Shown piece by piece: positions 9,418 to 17,611 of a stretch of DNA of 64,000 nucleotides. Origin of the DNA: Sphingomonas phyllosphaerae. Its GTDB lineage: Bacteria > Pseudomonadota > Alphaproteobacteria > Sphingomonadales > Sphingomonadaceae. The stretch covers positions 1 to 64,000 of the forward strand of contig NZ_JAPYKH010000018.1 of the NCBI RefSeq assembly GCF_029623345.1. Direction: 5' to 3'. The position numbers were made by a program, and so were the translations under genes. Position 1 is the stretch's first letter. Each line of letters starts with the position of its first letter. The notes beneath the pieces are model-generated. The model worked only from the letters and a program-made list of their open reading frames with translations, was not told the origin of the DNA and searched no databases.

Positions 9418-10245
9418 ATGACCGTAATCAACTCGAACACCTCGGCCCTGCGCGCTACCACCGCCTCGAACAGCGCGAACAAGGCTCTCTCAGTCTCCAT
9501 GGAGCGCCTGTCGACCGGCAAGCGCATCAACTCGGCCAAGGACGACGCCGCCGGCCTCGCGATCAGCAAATCAATGGCCTTGCAGATCCGTGGCATGAGC
9601 CAAGGCATCCGCAACTCGAACGACGGCATCTCGCTGGCGCAGACCGCGGAAGGCGCCCTCGGCGAGGTCTCGAACATGCTGCAGCGCATGCGCGAGCTCA
9701 CCGTCCAGGCCGCCAGCGGCACCTACTCGTCGACTGACACCGACTCGATCCGCTCGGAGCAGGCCGCGCTGAAGGACCAGATCAGCTCGATCGTCACCAC
9801 CACCTCGTTCAACGGCAAGAAGCTGTTCGACTCGACCGCGGCGACGGGCTTCTCGATCCAGACCGGCGCCAACATCGGCGACACCGTCACGCTGAAGTCG
9901 GTCGACTTCTCGACGGGCGGCAGCTCGAAGCTTGCGGTCGTCACTGCGCTGGCGTTCGACGCCGCCGGCACCAACGCCACGCTGAGCCAGTATGACGACG
10001 CAATCGTCGAGGTTTCGGGCGCGCGCGCCTCGCTGGGTTCGTCGCAGAAACGCCTTGAGTCGGCGGCGAACAACGCCACCGCCAACGTGACGAACCTCAC
10101 CGACGCGCGCAGCCGCATCGAAGACGCCGACTTCTTGACCGAGACTACCGCGCTCGCCAGATTTCAGATTGTAACGAGGACTGCGACAGCGATGCTGGCT
10201 CAGGCCAATCAGACGCAGGAGGGGGTTATGGCGCTGCTTAGATAG
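9418..10245 (+). CDS. Flagellin
   Basis: 275 residues from ATG 9418, chosen because AGGAGG precedes it by six bases; an upstream in-frame start at 9379 lacks one. The conserved N-terminal D0/D1 helices are clear ([49 protein letters not shown]) and the C-terminal D0 ends in [19 protein letters not shown]. The central variable region is very short, as in small alphaproteobacterial flagellins. The segment before the C-terminus ([15 protein letters not shown]) departs from the usual STEMAKSQILSQAS-like sequence. No flagellar assembly, FlaF or FlbT gene is nearby, so it is an orphan copy. Confidence 0.93.
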   Translation: MTVINSNTSALRATTASNSANKALSVSMERLSTGKRINSAKDDAAGLAISKSMALQIRGMSQGIRNSNDGISLAQTAEGALGEVSNMLQRMRELTVQAASGTYSSTDTDSIRSEQAALKDQISSIVTTTSFNGKKLFDSTAATGFSIQTGANIGDTVTLKSVDFSTGGSSKLAVVTALAFDAAGTNATLSQYDDAIVEVSGARASLGSSQKRLESAANNATANVTNLTDARSRIEDADFLTETTALARFQIVTRTATAMLAQANQTQEGVMALLR

Positions 10246-10560
10246 GATCGTTCGGCACCCGTTTCGCTCGTCCCGAAGATCGGCTCACCATGCTGTTCCC
10301 AATCTATATGCCTTACGCCCGAATGACCCGTGAGCTGTGATTGGCTGTTGGCACGACGCCTGGAGGCTTGAAGGCTTGATCCCCAGGGCGCCGTCATCGG
10401 AGCGATAATCGGCTTTGTTTTAGGTAGTGCCTTATGCGGCTGCGCGCTGATTCGGGCGCGTCGCCGTTGAATCCTCAAGGATCCTTCGCCGTCGCCATCA
10501 TACCAACTGCAGCTCTGGGTTGAGAGGCAGACCCAAGATCGGCCATACAGCGAGGCTTGA
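10246..10560. other. Intergenic region downstream of flagellin
   Basis: No convincing gene. The open minus-strand frame across it has low-complexity shadow composition and runs back into the flagellin 3' end. Confidence 0.45.
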
Positions 10561-10842
10561 CTATCCATCGAAAGCTGACGTCCGTTCATGTCCATCGCTG
10601 GGAAGGTACGAGCGGTAGCCCTCTCCCGATGTGAAGGTGAGAACGGCACGGCGGCGACCAACGTCCAGCGTCAGCTCAACTTTGTGACCGCCTCCAATTG
10701 GCCTTAAAGGTTTGACCCTCCTCGACTTCGCCCCGGGTGCAGGAGCCATCACGCCGCGCAGCGTCGCGACCAAGGCTTCGCCGTTCACCGCGGATGCATC
10801 GACATCACCGGACGTCGCAAAGGTCGTCGAAAGTTCCGGCAC
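10561..10842 (-). CDS. Hypothetical protein, possibly a fragment
   Basis: 93 residues from GTG 10842. The second half (GHKVELTLDVGRRRAVLTFTSGEGY) looks like a folded beta-rich segment, but I recognise no family. Codon use is only weakly biased, and both sides are decayed sequence (orphan flagellin region and an efflux-gene remnant), so this may be a gene remnant. Confidence 0.3.
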   Translation of the reverse strand: MPELSTTFATSGDVDASAVNGEALVATLRGVMAPAPGAKSRRVKPLRPIGGGHKVELTLDVGRRRAVLTFTSGEGYRSYLPSDGHERTSAFDG

Positions 10843-10869
10843 CAGACGCTCGCATTTTGATGATCAGGG

Positions 10870-11042
10870 CGCCGCTCGGGGCGTCCGGCAGCGACATTAA
10901 CAGGTTCTCGCTGGGCCGCTCATCAGCTGGCAGGTTCCCGACCGGACGCGCCTCGGCACCCGCATCGCCGCCGCGCATGCGGAGAGCGACGCCGCCTACG
11001 CCCGCTTCGACGGCGCGGTGCTCACCGCCTTTCGCGAGACCG
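10870..11042 (+). pseudogene. Remnant of a NodT-type RND efflux outer-membrane factor, cut by IS6 copy 1
   Basis: Two frames together read INRFSLGPLISWQVPD then RTRLGTRIAAAHAESDAAYARFDGAVLTAFRET, the conserved central motif (GPLISW...R.RI..A.A..DAALARYD..VL.ALRE) of NodT/OprM-like outer-membrane efflux proteins. One base is missing near GGGCCG, so the frame is broken. The gene stops exactly at the IS6 left end (11043) and the rest is absent, consistent with an adjacent deletion caused by the IS. The upstream limit is approximate. Confidence 0.6.
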
Positions 11043-11875
11043 GGTGCTGTCAGTCTAACGCGAAATCGTCTCTACACGATGCACCTCGGCCATGGTGTGC
11101 GGGGAATTAGATGGCAAGCGCCTGCCACTCGGCGAGCGCCGCGGAGCGGCGCTGCTTGTAAGTCTGGCGATCGACGAGGTGGCGTTCGTGGTTGAAGTGG
11201 TTGTGGACGTTGGCGTGGACCGAGGCGAACTTCTGTAACGTTCGCATCTGCCGGAACCGCAGCATCGCCCGCTCTCGCCGCCTAAACGGCAGGTGCGAGT
11301 TCTCCACCCGGTTGTTGGCCCAGCGACCCACCTCCTGCTTATCGCGGCTGCCAAGCTCCGTCAGCGCAGCACCGTAGGAGCGAAGACCATCGGTGGTAAT
11401 CGCCTCAGGCGAGCCATGGCGTTTGAGCGCTTTCTTCATGAAGGTCAGCGCCGCCTTCTTGTCGCGTGTCTTGGTGACGTAGCTCTCGAGGATCTCGCCC
11501 TCGTGATCCACCGCTCGCCACAGGTAGACCATCTCGCCGTTTAGCTTCACGTACATCTCGTCCAGGTGCCAGCGCCAATGACGGAAGCCGCGCATGCGGC
11601 TTACCCGCCGGCGCCGCACCTCACCCGCAAACAGCGGACCGAACCTGTTCCACCACAGCCTCACCGTCTCGTGGCAGAGGTCGATCCCGCGCTCGAACAG
11701 CAGGTCTTCCACGTTCCGCAGTGAGAGTGGGAAACGAACGTACATCAGCACCACCAGCCGGATCACCTCAGGCGACGAGTTGAAGTAGCGGAACGGGCTG
11801 GCTGGCTTGCGTGGGCGGGACATACCCCTCTCCTACCCCGGCGAGCGCCGCAGGTGCATTAGCTTTGACAGAGCC
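11043..11875 (-). mobile_element. IS6-family insertion sequence, copy 1 (833 bp)
   Basis: The left end begins GGTGCTGTCAGTCTAA and the right end, read inward, begins GGCTCTGTCAAAGCTAATG, giving imperfect terminal inverted repeats. The same boundaries give exactly 833 bp for all three copies in the window. The 8 bp on each side (CGAGACCG and ATCCGGTC) are not a target duplication, so the copy has probably rearranged since insertion. The right-end repeat contains an outward TTGACA. Confidence 0.9.
11107..11823 (-). CDS. IS6-family transposase (DDE)
   Basis: 238 residues, the usual IS6 length. The catalytic triad is visible as HLDEMYVKLNG (D), ITTDGLRSYG (D) and NNRVENSH (E). The N-terminal helix-turn-helix-like segment (SPEVIRLVVLMYVRFPLSLRNVEDLL) is typical. 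It catalyses replicative cointegrate transposition. It is nearly identical to the proteins at 17676-18392 and 43973-44689; the small differences (for example ending QALAI rather than QALAS) show the copies are not brand new. Confidence 0.95.
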   Translation of the reverse strand: MSRPRKPASPFRYFNSSPEVIRLVVLMYVRFPLSLRNVEDLLFERGIDLCHETVRLWWNRFGPLFAGEVRRRRVSRMRGFRHWRWHLDEMYVKLNGEMVYLWRAVDHEGEILESYVTKTRDKKAALTFMKKALKRHGSPEAITTDGLRSYGAALTELGSRDKQEVGRWANNRVENSHLPFRRRERAMLRFRQMRTLQKFASVHANVHNHFNHERHLVDRQTYKQRRSAALAEWQALAI

Positions 11876-11906
11876 ATCCGGTCAGCGTGGCGTTCGGCTA
11901 ACGTCT

Positions 11907-12281
11907 TCATGGCAATTGTCCTTGTTCAGCAAAGGCGCGGTAATCGCGCCAGGCGTCGGGTCGTTTGGGATCGAACGCGGGCGCTGACGGCGGCACGGGC
12001 TCGCCAGGAGCCGCCACAGGCGCGATGATGGACGCGGCCGCGGGATAGCCCGCGATAAGCACCTGACGCGCTCCTAGCCCCACCCTGGCGCGCCCGCACA
12101 GCGCTGGCAGGGCTTCGCCCCACAAGCGCGACGTGGCCGCACCGCTGATCGCGCCCAAGGCAACGATGCGTTCTTCAGGTTCGTCATAGCGGGCATAGAC
12201 GACAGCTTGCCTTGGACGCCGCGAACGGCTTTGCCGCTCTAGCCGGCGAACCCGCGTGCGAAGGCCAAGGTGCCGGCTCAT
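11907..12281 (-). CDS. Hypothetical protein of the satellite element
   Basis: 124 residues. A very basic N-terminus (MSRHLGLRTRVRRLERQSRSRR) is followed by VVYARYDEPEERIVALGAIS and a Pro-rich C-terminus. Its ATG overlaps the stop of the upstream gene (ATGA), so it is translationally coupled. The arginine-rich start resembles small accessory proteins of satellite and phage packaging modules, but I cannot assign a function. The gene ends 32 bases from the IS6 copy. Confidence 0.55.
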   Translation of the reverse strand: MSRHLGLRTRVRRLERQSRSRRPRQAVVYARYDEPEERIVALGAISGAATSRLWGEALPALCGRARVGLGARQVLIAGYPAAASIIAPVAAPGEPVPPSAPAFDPKRPDAWRDYRAFAEQGQLP

Positions 12282-12604
12282 TTGCCTTCGACTTCATCAA
12301 GCCGTTCGGTCAGCTTCTCAACGGTTTCACGTTCAAGGGCGCGACTAAGTTCAGTCAGCGCGTAAATTAGCTTCGACCCTTTGGAAGTGTCGATTGCGCC
12401 AACTTTCATGCCGCGATACACCTTCACCATTTCCCGGCGAATTTGCGCGCCATTCTCTAGGCGAAGCCGCTTCCCCTCACCCGCCTTAGCTTTGGCAGGG
12501 GGGAGAGGGTCAGCCGCAACGGCCGCCTTTCCGGCGGGTTCACCCCAATCGGCGTTACCGTTCGTTGCGCCATGCGCGGGGTATTGCTGCCATCCCTGTG
12601 CCAA
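12278..12604 (-). CDS. Hypothetical protein of the satellite element
   Basis: 108 residues if the TTG at 12604 is used; the conserved-looking part is the C-terminal 60 residues (NGAQIRREMVKVYRGMKVGAIDTSKGSKLIYALTELSRALERETVEKLTERLDEVEGK), which are helical and amphipathic. This arrangement resembles small proteins found next to packaging genes of phages and satellites. The start is uncertain. It overlaps the next gene by four bases. Confidence 0.55.
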   Translation of the reverse strand: MAQGWQQYPAHGATNGNADWGEPAGKAAVAADPLPPAKAKAGEGKRLRLENGAQIRREMVKVYRGMKVGAIDTSKGSKLIYALTELSRALERETVEKLTERLDEVEGK

Positions 12605-12709
12605 TGCTTACAATCCAAACGCGCCCGCTCGATAGTCTGCTAGCGCTAGACACCCTTGCTATTCAATAGCTCTTGCGGATTCAACACTACTTTTCACCAG
12701 CACGTGTCA

Positions 12710-13012
12710 TCACCCAGGGTTCTTCTGTGAAGCCTCAGCTTGCGCTCCCTCAAACTCCGCGATCTGCTGAGCCATTTCAAACGCCAGCCTATAGGCCGCG
12801 ACTCGCGAAGCCGCATCGTTGCTCGCGTCCTCGGCTATCCTCATTATGTCGGCTTGAACTTCAAGCACCGACTTGGACACCAGCCGCTTTGGCTTATCGT
12901 TACTCGCCTTACCCTGAGCCTCCATCTCACGCCAAATACGTATGGCATCGCCAGGCACATAGCCGCCGCTGTCGCGTTCGATCATGCTCGGCTCCCAGAG
13001 CCATTGGCTCAT
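12710..13012 (-). CDS. Hypothetical protein of the satellite element
   Basis: 100 residues from ATG 13012, preceded by AGGAG at suitable spacing; an upstream TTG (13033) is less likely. It opens MSQWLWEPSMIERDSGGYVPGDAIRIWREMEAQGKAS and ends in a long helix. Function unknown. The 105-base gap to the next gene contains a CTAGCGCTAG palindrome at 12640-12649, a possible regulatory or recombination site. Confidence 0.55.
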   Translation of the reverse strand: MSQWLWEPSMIERDSGGYVPGDAIRIWREMEAQGKASNDKPKRLVSKSVLEVQADIMRIAEDASNDAASRVAAYRLAFEMAQQIAEFEGAQAEASQKNPG

Positions 13013-13076
13013 TTCATCTACTCCTATGCCCAAGAAATGAAGTCAGGCGTCGCCCGCCACCTGACCCCGGTTCAGG

Positions 13077-13814
13077 TCATCGTTGACCCGCGTTGACGCT
13101 CATGTTGCGGGCCGCCGCTTGCTGTGCCCGAACCCTCCAGGCGCCAGGCTCAGTGCCAGCAATCAGCTTTGCGAACATGCCGGCGCTATCGTTCCCGGCA
13201 GCTTCGGTCTTCATCATGGCGCTCAACAAGCCGTTGCGAAGACGTAGGCCATTGGGGTCAACCTTCATCAGCACGCGAGTGGAGATGGTGTCGCGCACCT
13301 CCTTGGGCACGCCGGTAAGAAAGGTGGATTGCTCGATGATTGTCGCCAGGATGGCGTTATCGCCATCATCAATCATCTGCGAAATGGCCTCCATCCGTTG
13401 CGCCAACGACATTCCCTGAAGCGTGCCCACAATCGCGTTCGTCAGCGTGGGGTCAGCCTTCAGGCCGGCTTTCTCGGCAAGTTCGCGTTCGACACGCTGA
13501 TACTCGCCACGCAGGCTTGTCATCGCCGCCCCAAGCCGTTGCTCAAAGGTACGCTGCGAATCTTCAACCCGCTGCCGAACTTTTTTATCGTGAGTGGCGG
13601 CGCGATCTTCGCCATCCTGGTTGCCGCGATACTCGTTGTCCGAGTTAAAGGTCTCGCGGCCGAACTTAAGCGCATCGCTGGCCGCCTTAAGAGCCAGATT
13701 GCCACCGAAGGCTCCGTAGTCGATTTGCGCTTCGTGCATCGTGTGGGGCGGACCTTCCCGCAGCGACGCCAGGGGCACGTCAGGGTTATGCTCGGGTACA
13801 TTGAAGATAGACAT
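13077..13814 (-). CDS. Hypothetical helical protein of the satellite element
   Basis: 245 residues from ATG 13814 (MSIFNVPEHNPDVPL), with GAAGGAAAG upstream; the open frame extends further but over the neighbouring small gene. The centre is strongly charged and likely coiled-coil (DKKVRQRVEDSQRTFEQRLGAAMTSLRGEYQRVERELAEKAG). No membrane segment or known motif was seen. It could be a scaffold- or structural-type protein of the element, but this is speculation. Confidence 0.6.
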   Translation of the reverse strand: MSIFNVPEHNPDVPLASLREGPPHTMHEAQIDYGAFGGNLALKAASDALKFGRETFNSDNEYRGNQDGEDRAATHDKKVRQRVEDSQRTFEQRLGAAMTSLRGEYQRVERELAEKAGLKADPTLTNAIVGTLQGMSLAQRMEAISQMIDDGDNAILATIIEQSTFLTGVPKEVRDTISTRVLMKVDPNGLRLRNGLLSAMMKTEAAGNDSAGMFAKLIAGTEPGAWRVRAQQAAARNMSVNAGQR

Positions 13815-13857
13815 TCTAGCTTTCCTTCGGTTCGGCGGATCAGTGGTCGCCGGAGGT

Positions 13858-13995
13858 TTATTTACATTGTTGATTAAACGTGGTTCTTGTGACGGCTCTG
13901 CCGCCAGCCTGACCTTTCGTCTTACCTTCGGCCGCCTGGTCGAAGCGGGCGAACAGTTCCCCAATAAGCCGGCGTAGGTTTTCAGCCTTTGTCAT
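13858..13995 (-). CDS. 45-residue hypothetical protein of the satellite element
   Basis: Reads MTKAENLRRLIGELFARFDQ then AAEGKTKGQAGGRAVTRTTFNQQCK. ATG 13995 is chosen because AAGGA lies about nine bases upstream; ATG 14001 is in frame but too close to it. The N-terminal half forms an amphipathic helix and the tail is basic, as in small nucleic-acid-binding or regulatory proteins. It sits between the DUF3987-type gene and the 245-residue gene on the same strand. Confidence 0.45.
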   Translation of the reverse strand: MTKAENLRRLIGELFARFDQAAEGKTKGQAGGRAVTRTTFNQQCK

Positions 13996-14218
13996 GTTCA
14001 TGGTCCTTGGAAGATTTTGAGGCTTTTAAGCCGATGGTTGAAACGGTACACGGCGGATTCCCTACGTTTTCTCCTGAAATTTGAGGTTTTAATGTTTTAA
14101 TGCTTGTGGTTGCCTTCAATTTCTTTCATGCATTTTTGATCATACAGAACTAAACCGCTAAACATCAAAAGTGGTGGTTTTCTGCCTTTTACGCGGTAAA
14201 GCCGCCTTAAAAGATCGC

Positions 14219-15706
14219 TCAAGCGCCGGCTCCTGCGGCGTTCAAGATTGCTTGCGGATCAGACGGCGAGAAGGCTAAAGCTTGCTTGCCGAACCGCTCG
14301 ATCATCTGGGCGCGGGGAATTTCACGAATAATGTCGGCTTCACACAGCGACTTTAGGCCGCGCTCTACAGCCGCCTTCGGCCCCTGCTTGTCATCTTTGA
14401 ACGAAGCCGTTGCATATAGCCGCTGCTGAATGTGGGCTTTGGTAATGACAAGTGCGTCGTGCATTGGCTTCGTGCCATGATACTTGGCGCAAGCCTCCCA
14501 AGGCTTTGTGCAATATTCAGCGATGACACGCATTATTTCACGCTCCTGCCTCGACTGACTGCCGGCCAGTTGGCCAACGTCACCAGCTTCAAAGCGCGTC
14601 AACAACGGCATGACCTGACTGACGATTATGTTGGTTGCCCACATTGTTTCGTTAATCGTGACGACGGGATCGTTGGGGTTAATGCCAACCGCGCACAGCG
14701 TTGCGAGCTTCAGCGCCTTTAGGTGCGCCCGATTCCACAATTCTCGATATATTTCGGACGTGTTGGCATTAATTTGATCCGTCACCCACTGGCCAAACTC
14801 GCGAAATTTCGCCTTGGCGTCAGCATCAGCCTGGACAACGTGAACATTATGCCCGCGATTGAGTGCCAGCGCCGTAGCGCATAGGTCAGCCAATGCCTGT
14901 GTCAGCATAGGGTTTGGCGCCATCGCGGGCGCCTCCTGAAGCGGCGCACGACTGCCCTTAGCTTCTATCAGCATGAAGCGTGGCAGTAGGCCGCTGAGCA
15001 CCACGCTATCGTTCAGCGCCTCATAGACGACGCCAGGAACGCTTTCGCCTAGCAGGGTCAGTGAGGGAGCTTGGATAACGTCGGTTTGCTTGTCGCGGTC
15101 ACTGTAGGCCATCGGGTCAACGACGCTGCCCGCCCCTGACTTCCCATAGAGGTCAAGTAGCGTGGCCTTCAGCATTTCATCATTTGGGTTGGCTTTTGGC
15201 GAGGATATGGCTTTTAACTTATATCCAAATTCACCGATGACGCTGACGATGGAAGGTTTCTTATCGAGCCACTTCAGCAAACCAGCAGATGATACAAGCG
15301 CCGGCCCTTTAAAGTCGCCAGCCGCTGGAACAGTCTTGGTGACGGCATTAAACATTTTAGCGATGCCGGACGCCGCGGCTTCTTTTCCCATGCCAGTAGA
15401 TGCCAGAAGCAATATATATTGGTTCAATCCGGCATTGGTGTAGGTGTTGTATGATTTGCCACAAATGCCAGCGATAAAGGCAATTGCGCCAGCCATGGCA
15501 ATTGCATGATTGGGGTGTGGCGCAGCTTCATAGATAAAACGCCAAACGTCTCCTACCAAGCCAGGCGGTATAGCTATCTCCTCTTTAATTGTAGGTAGAG
15601 GAATAATAGCGTTAAGATGCGGCGGCGTTATGGCTCCGCTGTCGCGTCCTTGGTGGATAGGCCGGCACGCCCGGTTCTCTGTGCCGGCCTGTTCACTAAA
15701 AATCAT
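14219..15706 (-). CDS. DUF3987-type protein, possible replication primase/helicase module
   Basis: 495 residues. A Walker-A-like ILLLASTGMGKEAAASGI lies near residue 105, followed by IVSVIGEFGYKLKAISS and SLTLLGESVPGVVYEALNDSVVLSGLLPRFMLIE, which match the DUF3987 ATPase-like core found in phage-satellite and plasmid replication proteins. The C-terminus looks like a winged-helix region (AVERGLKSLCEADIIREIPRAQ). It begins three bases after the AlpA-like gene, so they form one operon. A role in replicating the excised element is inferred from the family. Confidence 0.7.
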   Translation of the reverse strand: MIFSEQAGTENRACRPIHQGRDSGAITPPHLNAIIPLPTIKEEIAIPPGLVGDVWRFIYEAAPHPNHAIAMAGAIAFIAGICGKSYNTYTNAGLNQYILLLASTGMGKEAAASGIAKMFNAVTKTVPAAGDFKGPALVSSAGLLKWLDKKPSIVSVIGEFGYKLKAISSPKANPNDEMLKATLLDLYGKSGAGSVVDPMAYSDRDKQTDVIQAPSLTLLGESVPGVVYEALNDSVVLSGLLPRFMLIEAKGSRAPLQEAPAMAPNPMLTQALADLCATALALNRGHNVHVVQADADAKAKFREFGQWVTDQINANTSEIYRELWNRAHLKALKLATLCAVGINPNDPVVTINETMWATNIIVSQVMPLLTRFEAGDVGQLAGSQSRQEREIMRVIAEYCTKPWEACAKYHGTKPMHDALVITKAHIQQRLYATASFKDDKQGPKAAVERGLKSLCEADIIREIPRAQMIERFGKQALAFSPSDPQAILNAAGAGA

Positions 15707-15709
15707 AGC

Positions 15710-15925
15710 CTACGCCACAACCTGGCGTGCTTCAGCAACCTTACGCTGAATGAAGCGGTCGAGGTCCGCTTCAAGCACCACCGTCTTTTTTGGCGTCAGT
15801 TTGATGCGCTGAAGTTCACCTGAAGCGAATAGCTCATATATGGCGGATTTCTGAAGGCAGAGCCGACGACTAAGTTCCGGCAGGTCGACGAAGCGTGGCG
15901 GCTTCGGCTCAGTGTCTATAAGCAT
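15710..15925 (-). CDS. AlpA-like helix-turn-helix regulator/excisionase
   Basis: 71 residues from ATG 15925, which has AGGA upstream; an in-frame ATG at 15958 is less well placed. The sequence RFVDLPELSRRLCLQKSAIYELFASGELQRIKLTPKKTVVLEADLDRFIQ is a classic MerR-like/excisionase DNA-binding fold with a wing. AlpA proteins activate integrase genes or act as excisionases. Upstream (15965-15995) lies an inverted GGGCGGC/GCCGCCC pair that may fold in the leader. Confidence 0.8.
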   Translation of the reverse strand: MLIDTEPKPPRFVDLPELSRRLCLQKSAIYELFASGELQRIKLTPKKTVVLEADLDRFIQRKVAEARQVVA

Positions 15926-16175
15926 GGCGATTTCCTGGCATTGCGCCAGCCGCGACATGAAATAAGGGCGGCTGGCATGTGAACGCCGCCGCCCCTAGGG
16001 CTACTCGACAAACCCCGACACTTACCCACCCTGTGTCTTCTAACGAAGAACCGGCCTAACCGGTGATAAGCTTCAGATTCCTCGGCTGCTCGCATGTCCT
16101 AATACGGGCCGATATGGTCTGTAAAGGATAAAAGGCGATGCCCCTGAATTTTTCTAAGCGTAGATACAGACAACG

Positions 16176-17339
16176 TTAAGCCAATGCCGTATACATTGAA
16201 ACTTCGTTGTCACCTTCAGGAAGTATGCCACAGTAGTCACCCCAAACCTTCATAATATCTTTGCGAAGGTCGAACAGGTCATCATATTGGTAAGCACCTT
16301 CAACCTTGTTGGGATTTGTGTGGGCTAGCGCTAGTTCCAGCGCTTCACGCGACATGCCGCGTTGTTTTGCTCCCCATTGCCGGAACGACGCCCGCATACC
16401 GTGGGCAGTCACGCCAGGTCGCACCCGCTTCAAGACGTTCGACACCGCCACGTCGGACAGGAGGCCGCCCCGCTCACCTGGGAATATGCGAGGGTGATCG
16501 CGCACGCGCTTCTCCCGCATGGTCTCCAGTATCTCTAACGCCTCGGCACACAAGGGCACCCGGTGCCGCTCACCGGCCTTCATGCGCTCCCCCGGTATCT
16601 CCCACACCTCGCCGTCGATTTCTGCCCACAACGCGCCCCTAGCCTCGCCTGAACGGCACGCCGTCAGGATCGACCACCGCAGGAGTCTGGCGGAGGTGCT
16701 GTCGCTCTTGCGCAGTTCGGCCATGATCGCCGGGATTTCCTCCGGCGGCGCGGATGCGTGATGCTTTACGCTACTTGCCTTGCGAGCTTCCAGTTTGAAG
16801 GCATGGGCGGGATTGTAGCGGTGGGGCTCGCCTTCTTCCTTCGCGGCTTCCTCAAGAATGACGCCAATTCGTTGCTTCACCCGCTTCTGTGTTTCGGCCA
16901 GCGCGGCCAAACCGCGTTGAGTCAACACCGCCTTGACGTCGCCATAGGTGATTTCGCCGGGTCGCTTGTCACCGAAGCCCACGGCTGCGCCAACGGGTTT
17001 GAACTCATATACCCATTTGCTGAACGTTGACGGCCACTGATCGACCGCCTTTTCGTTGCGAGGCTTGCCGTGCCGTGGGGTGGCGCGAAGATGCGCGATG
17101 TAAGCTACGGCAAAATGCTTGAACGTCAGCGCCGCCGCATCGTGCTTAGGCTTCAGCACGGTCTTAGGATCGGTGCCATTGCGAACAGCCGCGCGCATCC
17201 GTTCAGCCAATTCGCGGGCCTCGGCTAAACCGCGCTCTTTCGTGCCAGCCTTTCCAAGCCCGATTTCGACTACCTTGCCGTTCGACTGATAGCGAAAAAC
17301 CCAGCTTCGGGCACCTGTGGGCTTCACCTTCAGAAGCAA
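16176..17339 (-). CDS. P4-type tyrosine integrase, 5' end broken by a stop codon
   Basis: 387 residues from TTG 17339. The catalytic Arg is in LTACRSGEARG, the HxxR in TAHGMRASFRQW, the second His in LELALAHTNPNKVE and the Tyr in EGAYQYDDL. The N-terminus is odd: the arm-binding DUF4102 domain starts in mid-strand. The same frame is open upstream from ATG 17414 (MAGKKVMAARQVDTAEPGS) to a TAA at 17355-17357, then continues SAAPNLLLKV. Changing that TAA to CAA would restore a normal P4-integrase start, so the gene is probably inactivated by a single nonsense change or makes a shortened protein. Confidence 0.85.
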   Translation of the reverse strand: MLLKVKPTGARSWVFRYQSNGKVVEIGLGKAGTKERGLAEARELAERMRAAVRNGTDPKTVLKPKHDAAALTFKHFAVAYIAHLRATPRHGKPRNEKAVDQWPSTFSKWVYEFKPVGAAVGFGDKRPGEITYGDVKAVLTQRGLAALAETQKRVKQRIGVILEEAAKEEGEPHRYNPAHAFKLEARKASSVKHHASAPPEEIPAIMAELRKSDSTSARLLRWSILTACRSGEARGALWAEIDGEVWEIPGERMKAGERHRVPLCAEALEILETMREKRVRDHPRIFPGERGGLLSDVAVSNVLKRVRPGVTAHGMRASFRQWGAKQRGMSREALELALAHTNPNKVEGAYQYDDLFDLRKDIMKVWGDYCGILPEGDNEVSMYTALA

Positions 17340-17611
17340 GTTCGGGGCAGCAGATTAAGAACCGGGTTCCGCCGTGTCGACCTGACGTGCCGCCATTACC
17401 TTTTTCCCCGCCATTTCCGCCACCTTCGCCGGCTCGGACGCCAGGAAATTGCCGGCGGTCCGTTCTTACTTCTGGTCCTATACCATAGGGCGAACCGATG
17501 CGGAATCATGCGGGAGAATGCGGACGAAGAGCACAGGTTGAGCCAACGAAAAAATGGCGGTTTTCTGCCGTTTTTTGGCTGAAAACCTCACATTTTGGGG
17601 TGGTATGTGGC

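Larger units (their letters stand above)
11876..17611. mobile_element. Satellite-like integrative element bracketed by two IS6 copies
   Basis: Between IS6 copies 1 and 2 all genes run on the minus strand in this order: integrase, AlpA-like regulator, DUF3987-type protein, a 45-residue protein, a 245-residue protein, then three small proteins. No structural, lysis or terminase-large gene is present, so this looks like a phage satellite or minimal integrative element rather than a prophage. I found no tRNA or attachment repeat at its edges; IS6 activity has probably removed one or both. Boundaries are set by the IS ends and are therefore operational, not true attachment sites. Confidence 0.6.

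Noticed and set aside
10209-10661. Minus-strand frame of 150 codons downstream of flagellin
   Set aside because: Low-complexity composition, no ribosome site, overlaps the flagellin 3' end and another frame.
11035-11883. Target-site duplications around the IS6 copies
   Set aside because: I compared the 8-mers on each side of all three copies, within and between copies; none match.
12640-12649. CTAGCGCTAG palindrome as a recombination core
   Set aside because: Only one copy seen and too short to distinguish from chance; kept only as a note in the neighbouring gene.
17340-17611. tRNA or attachment site beside the integrase
   Set aside because: No cloverleaf, T-loop or CCA-type end, and no clear repeat with the far end of the element.
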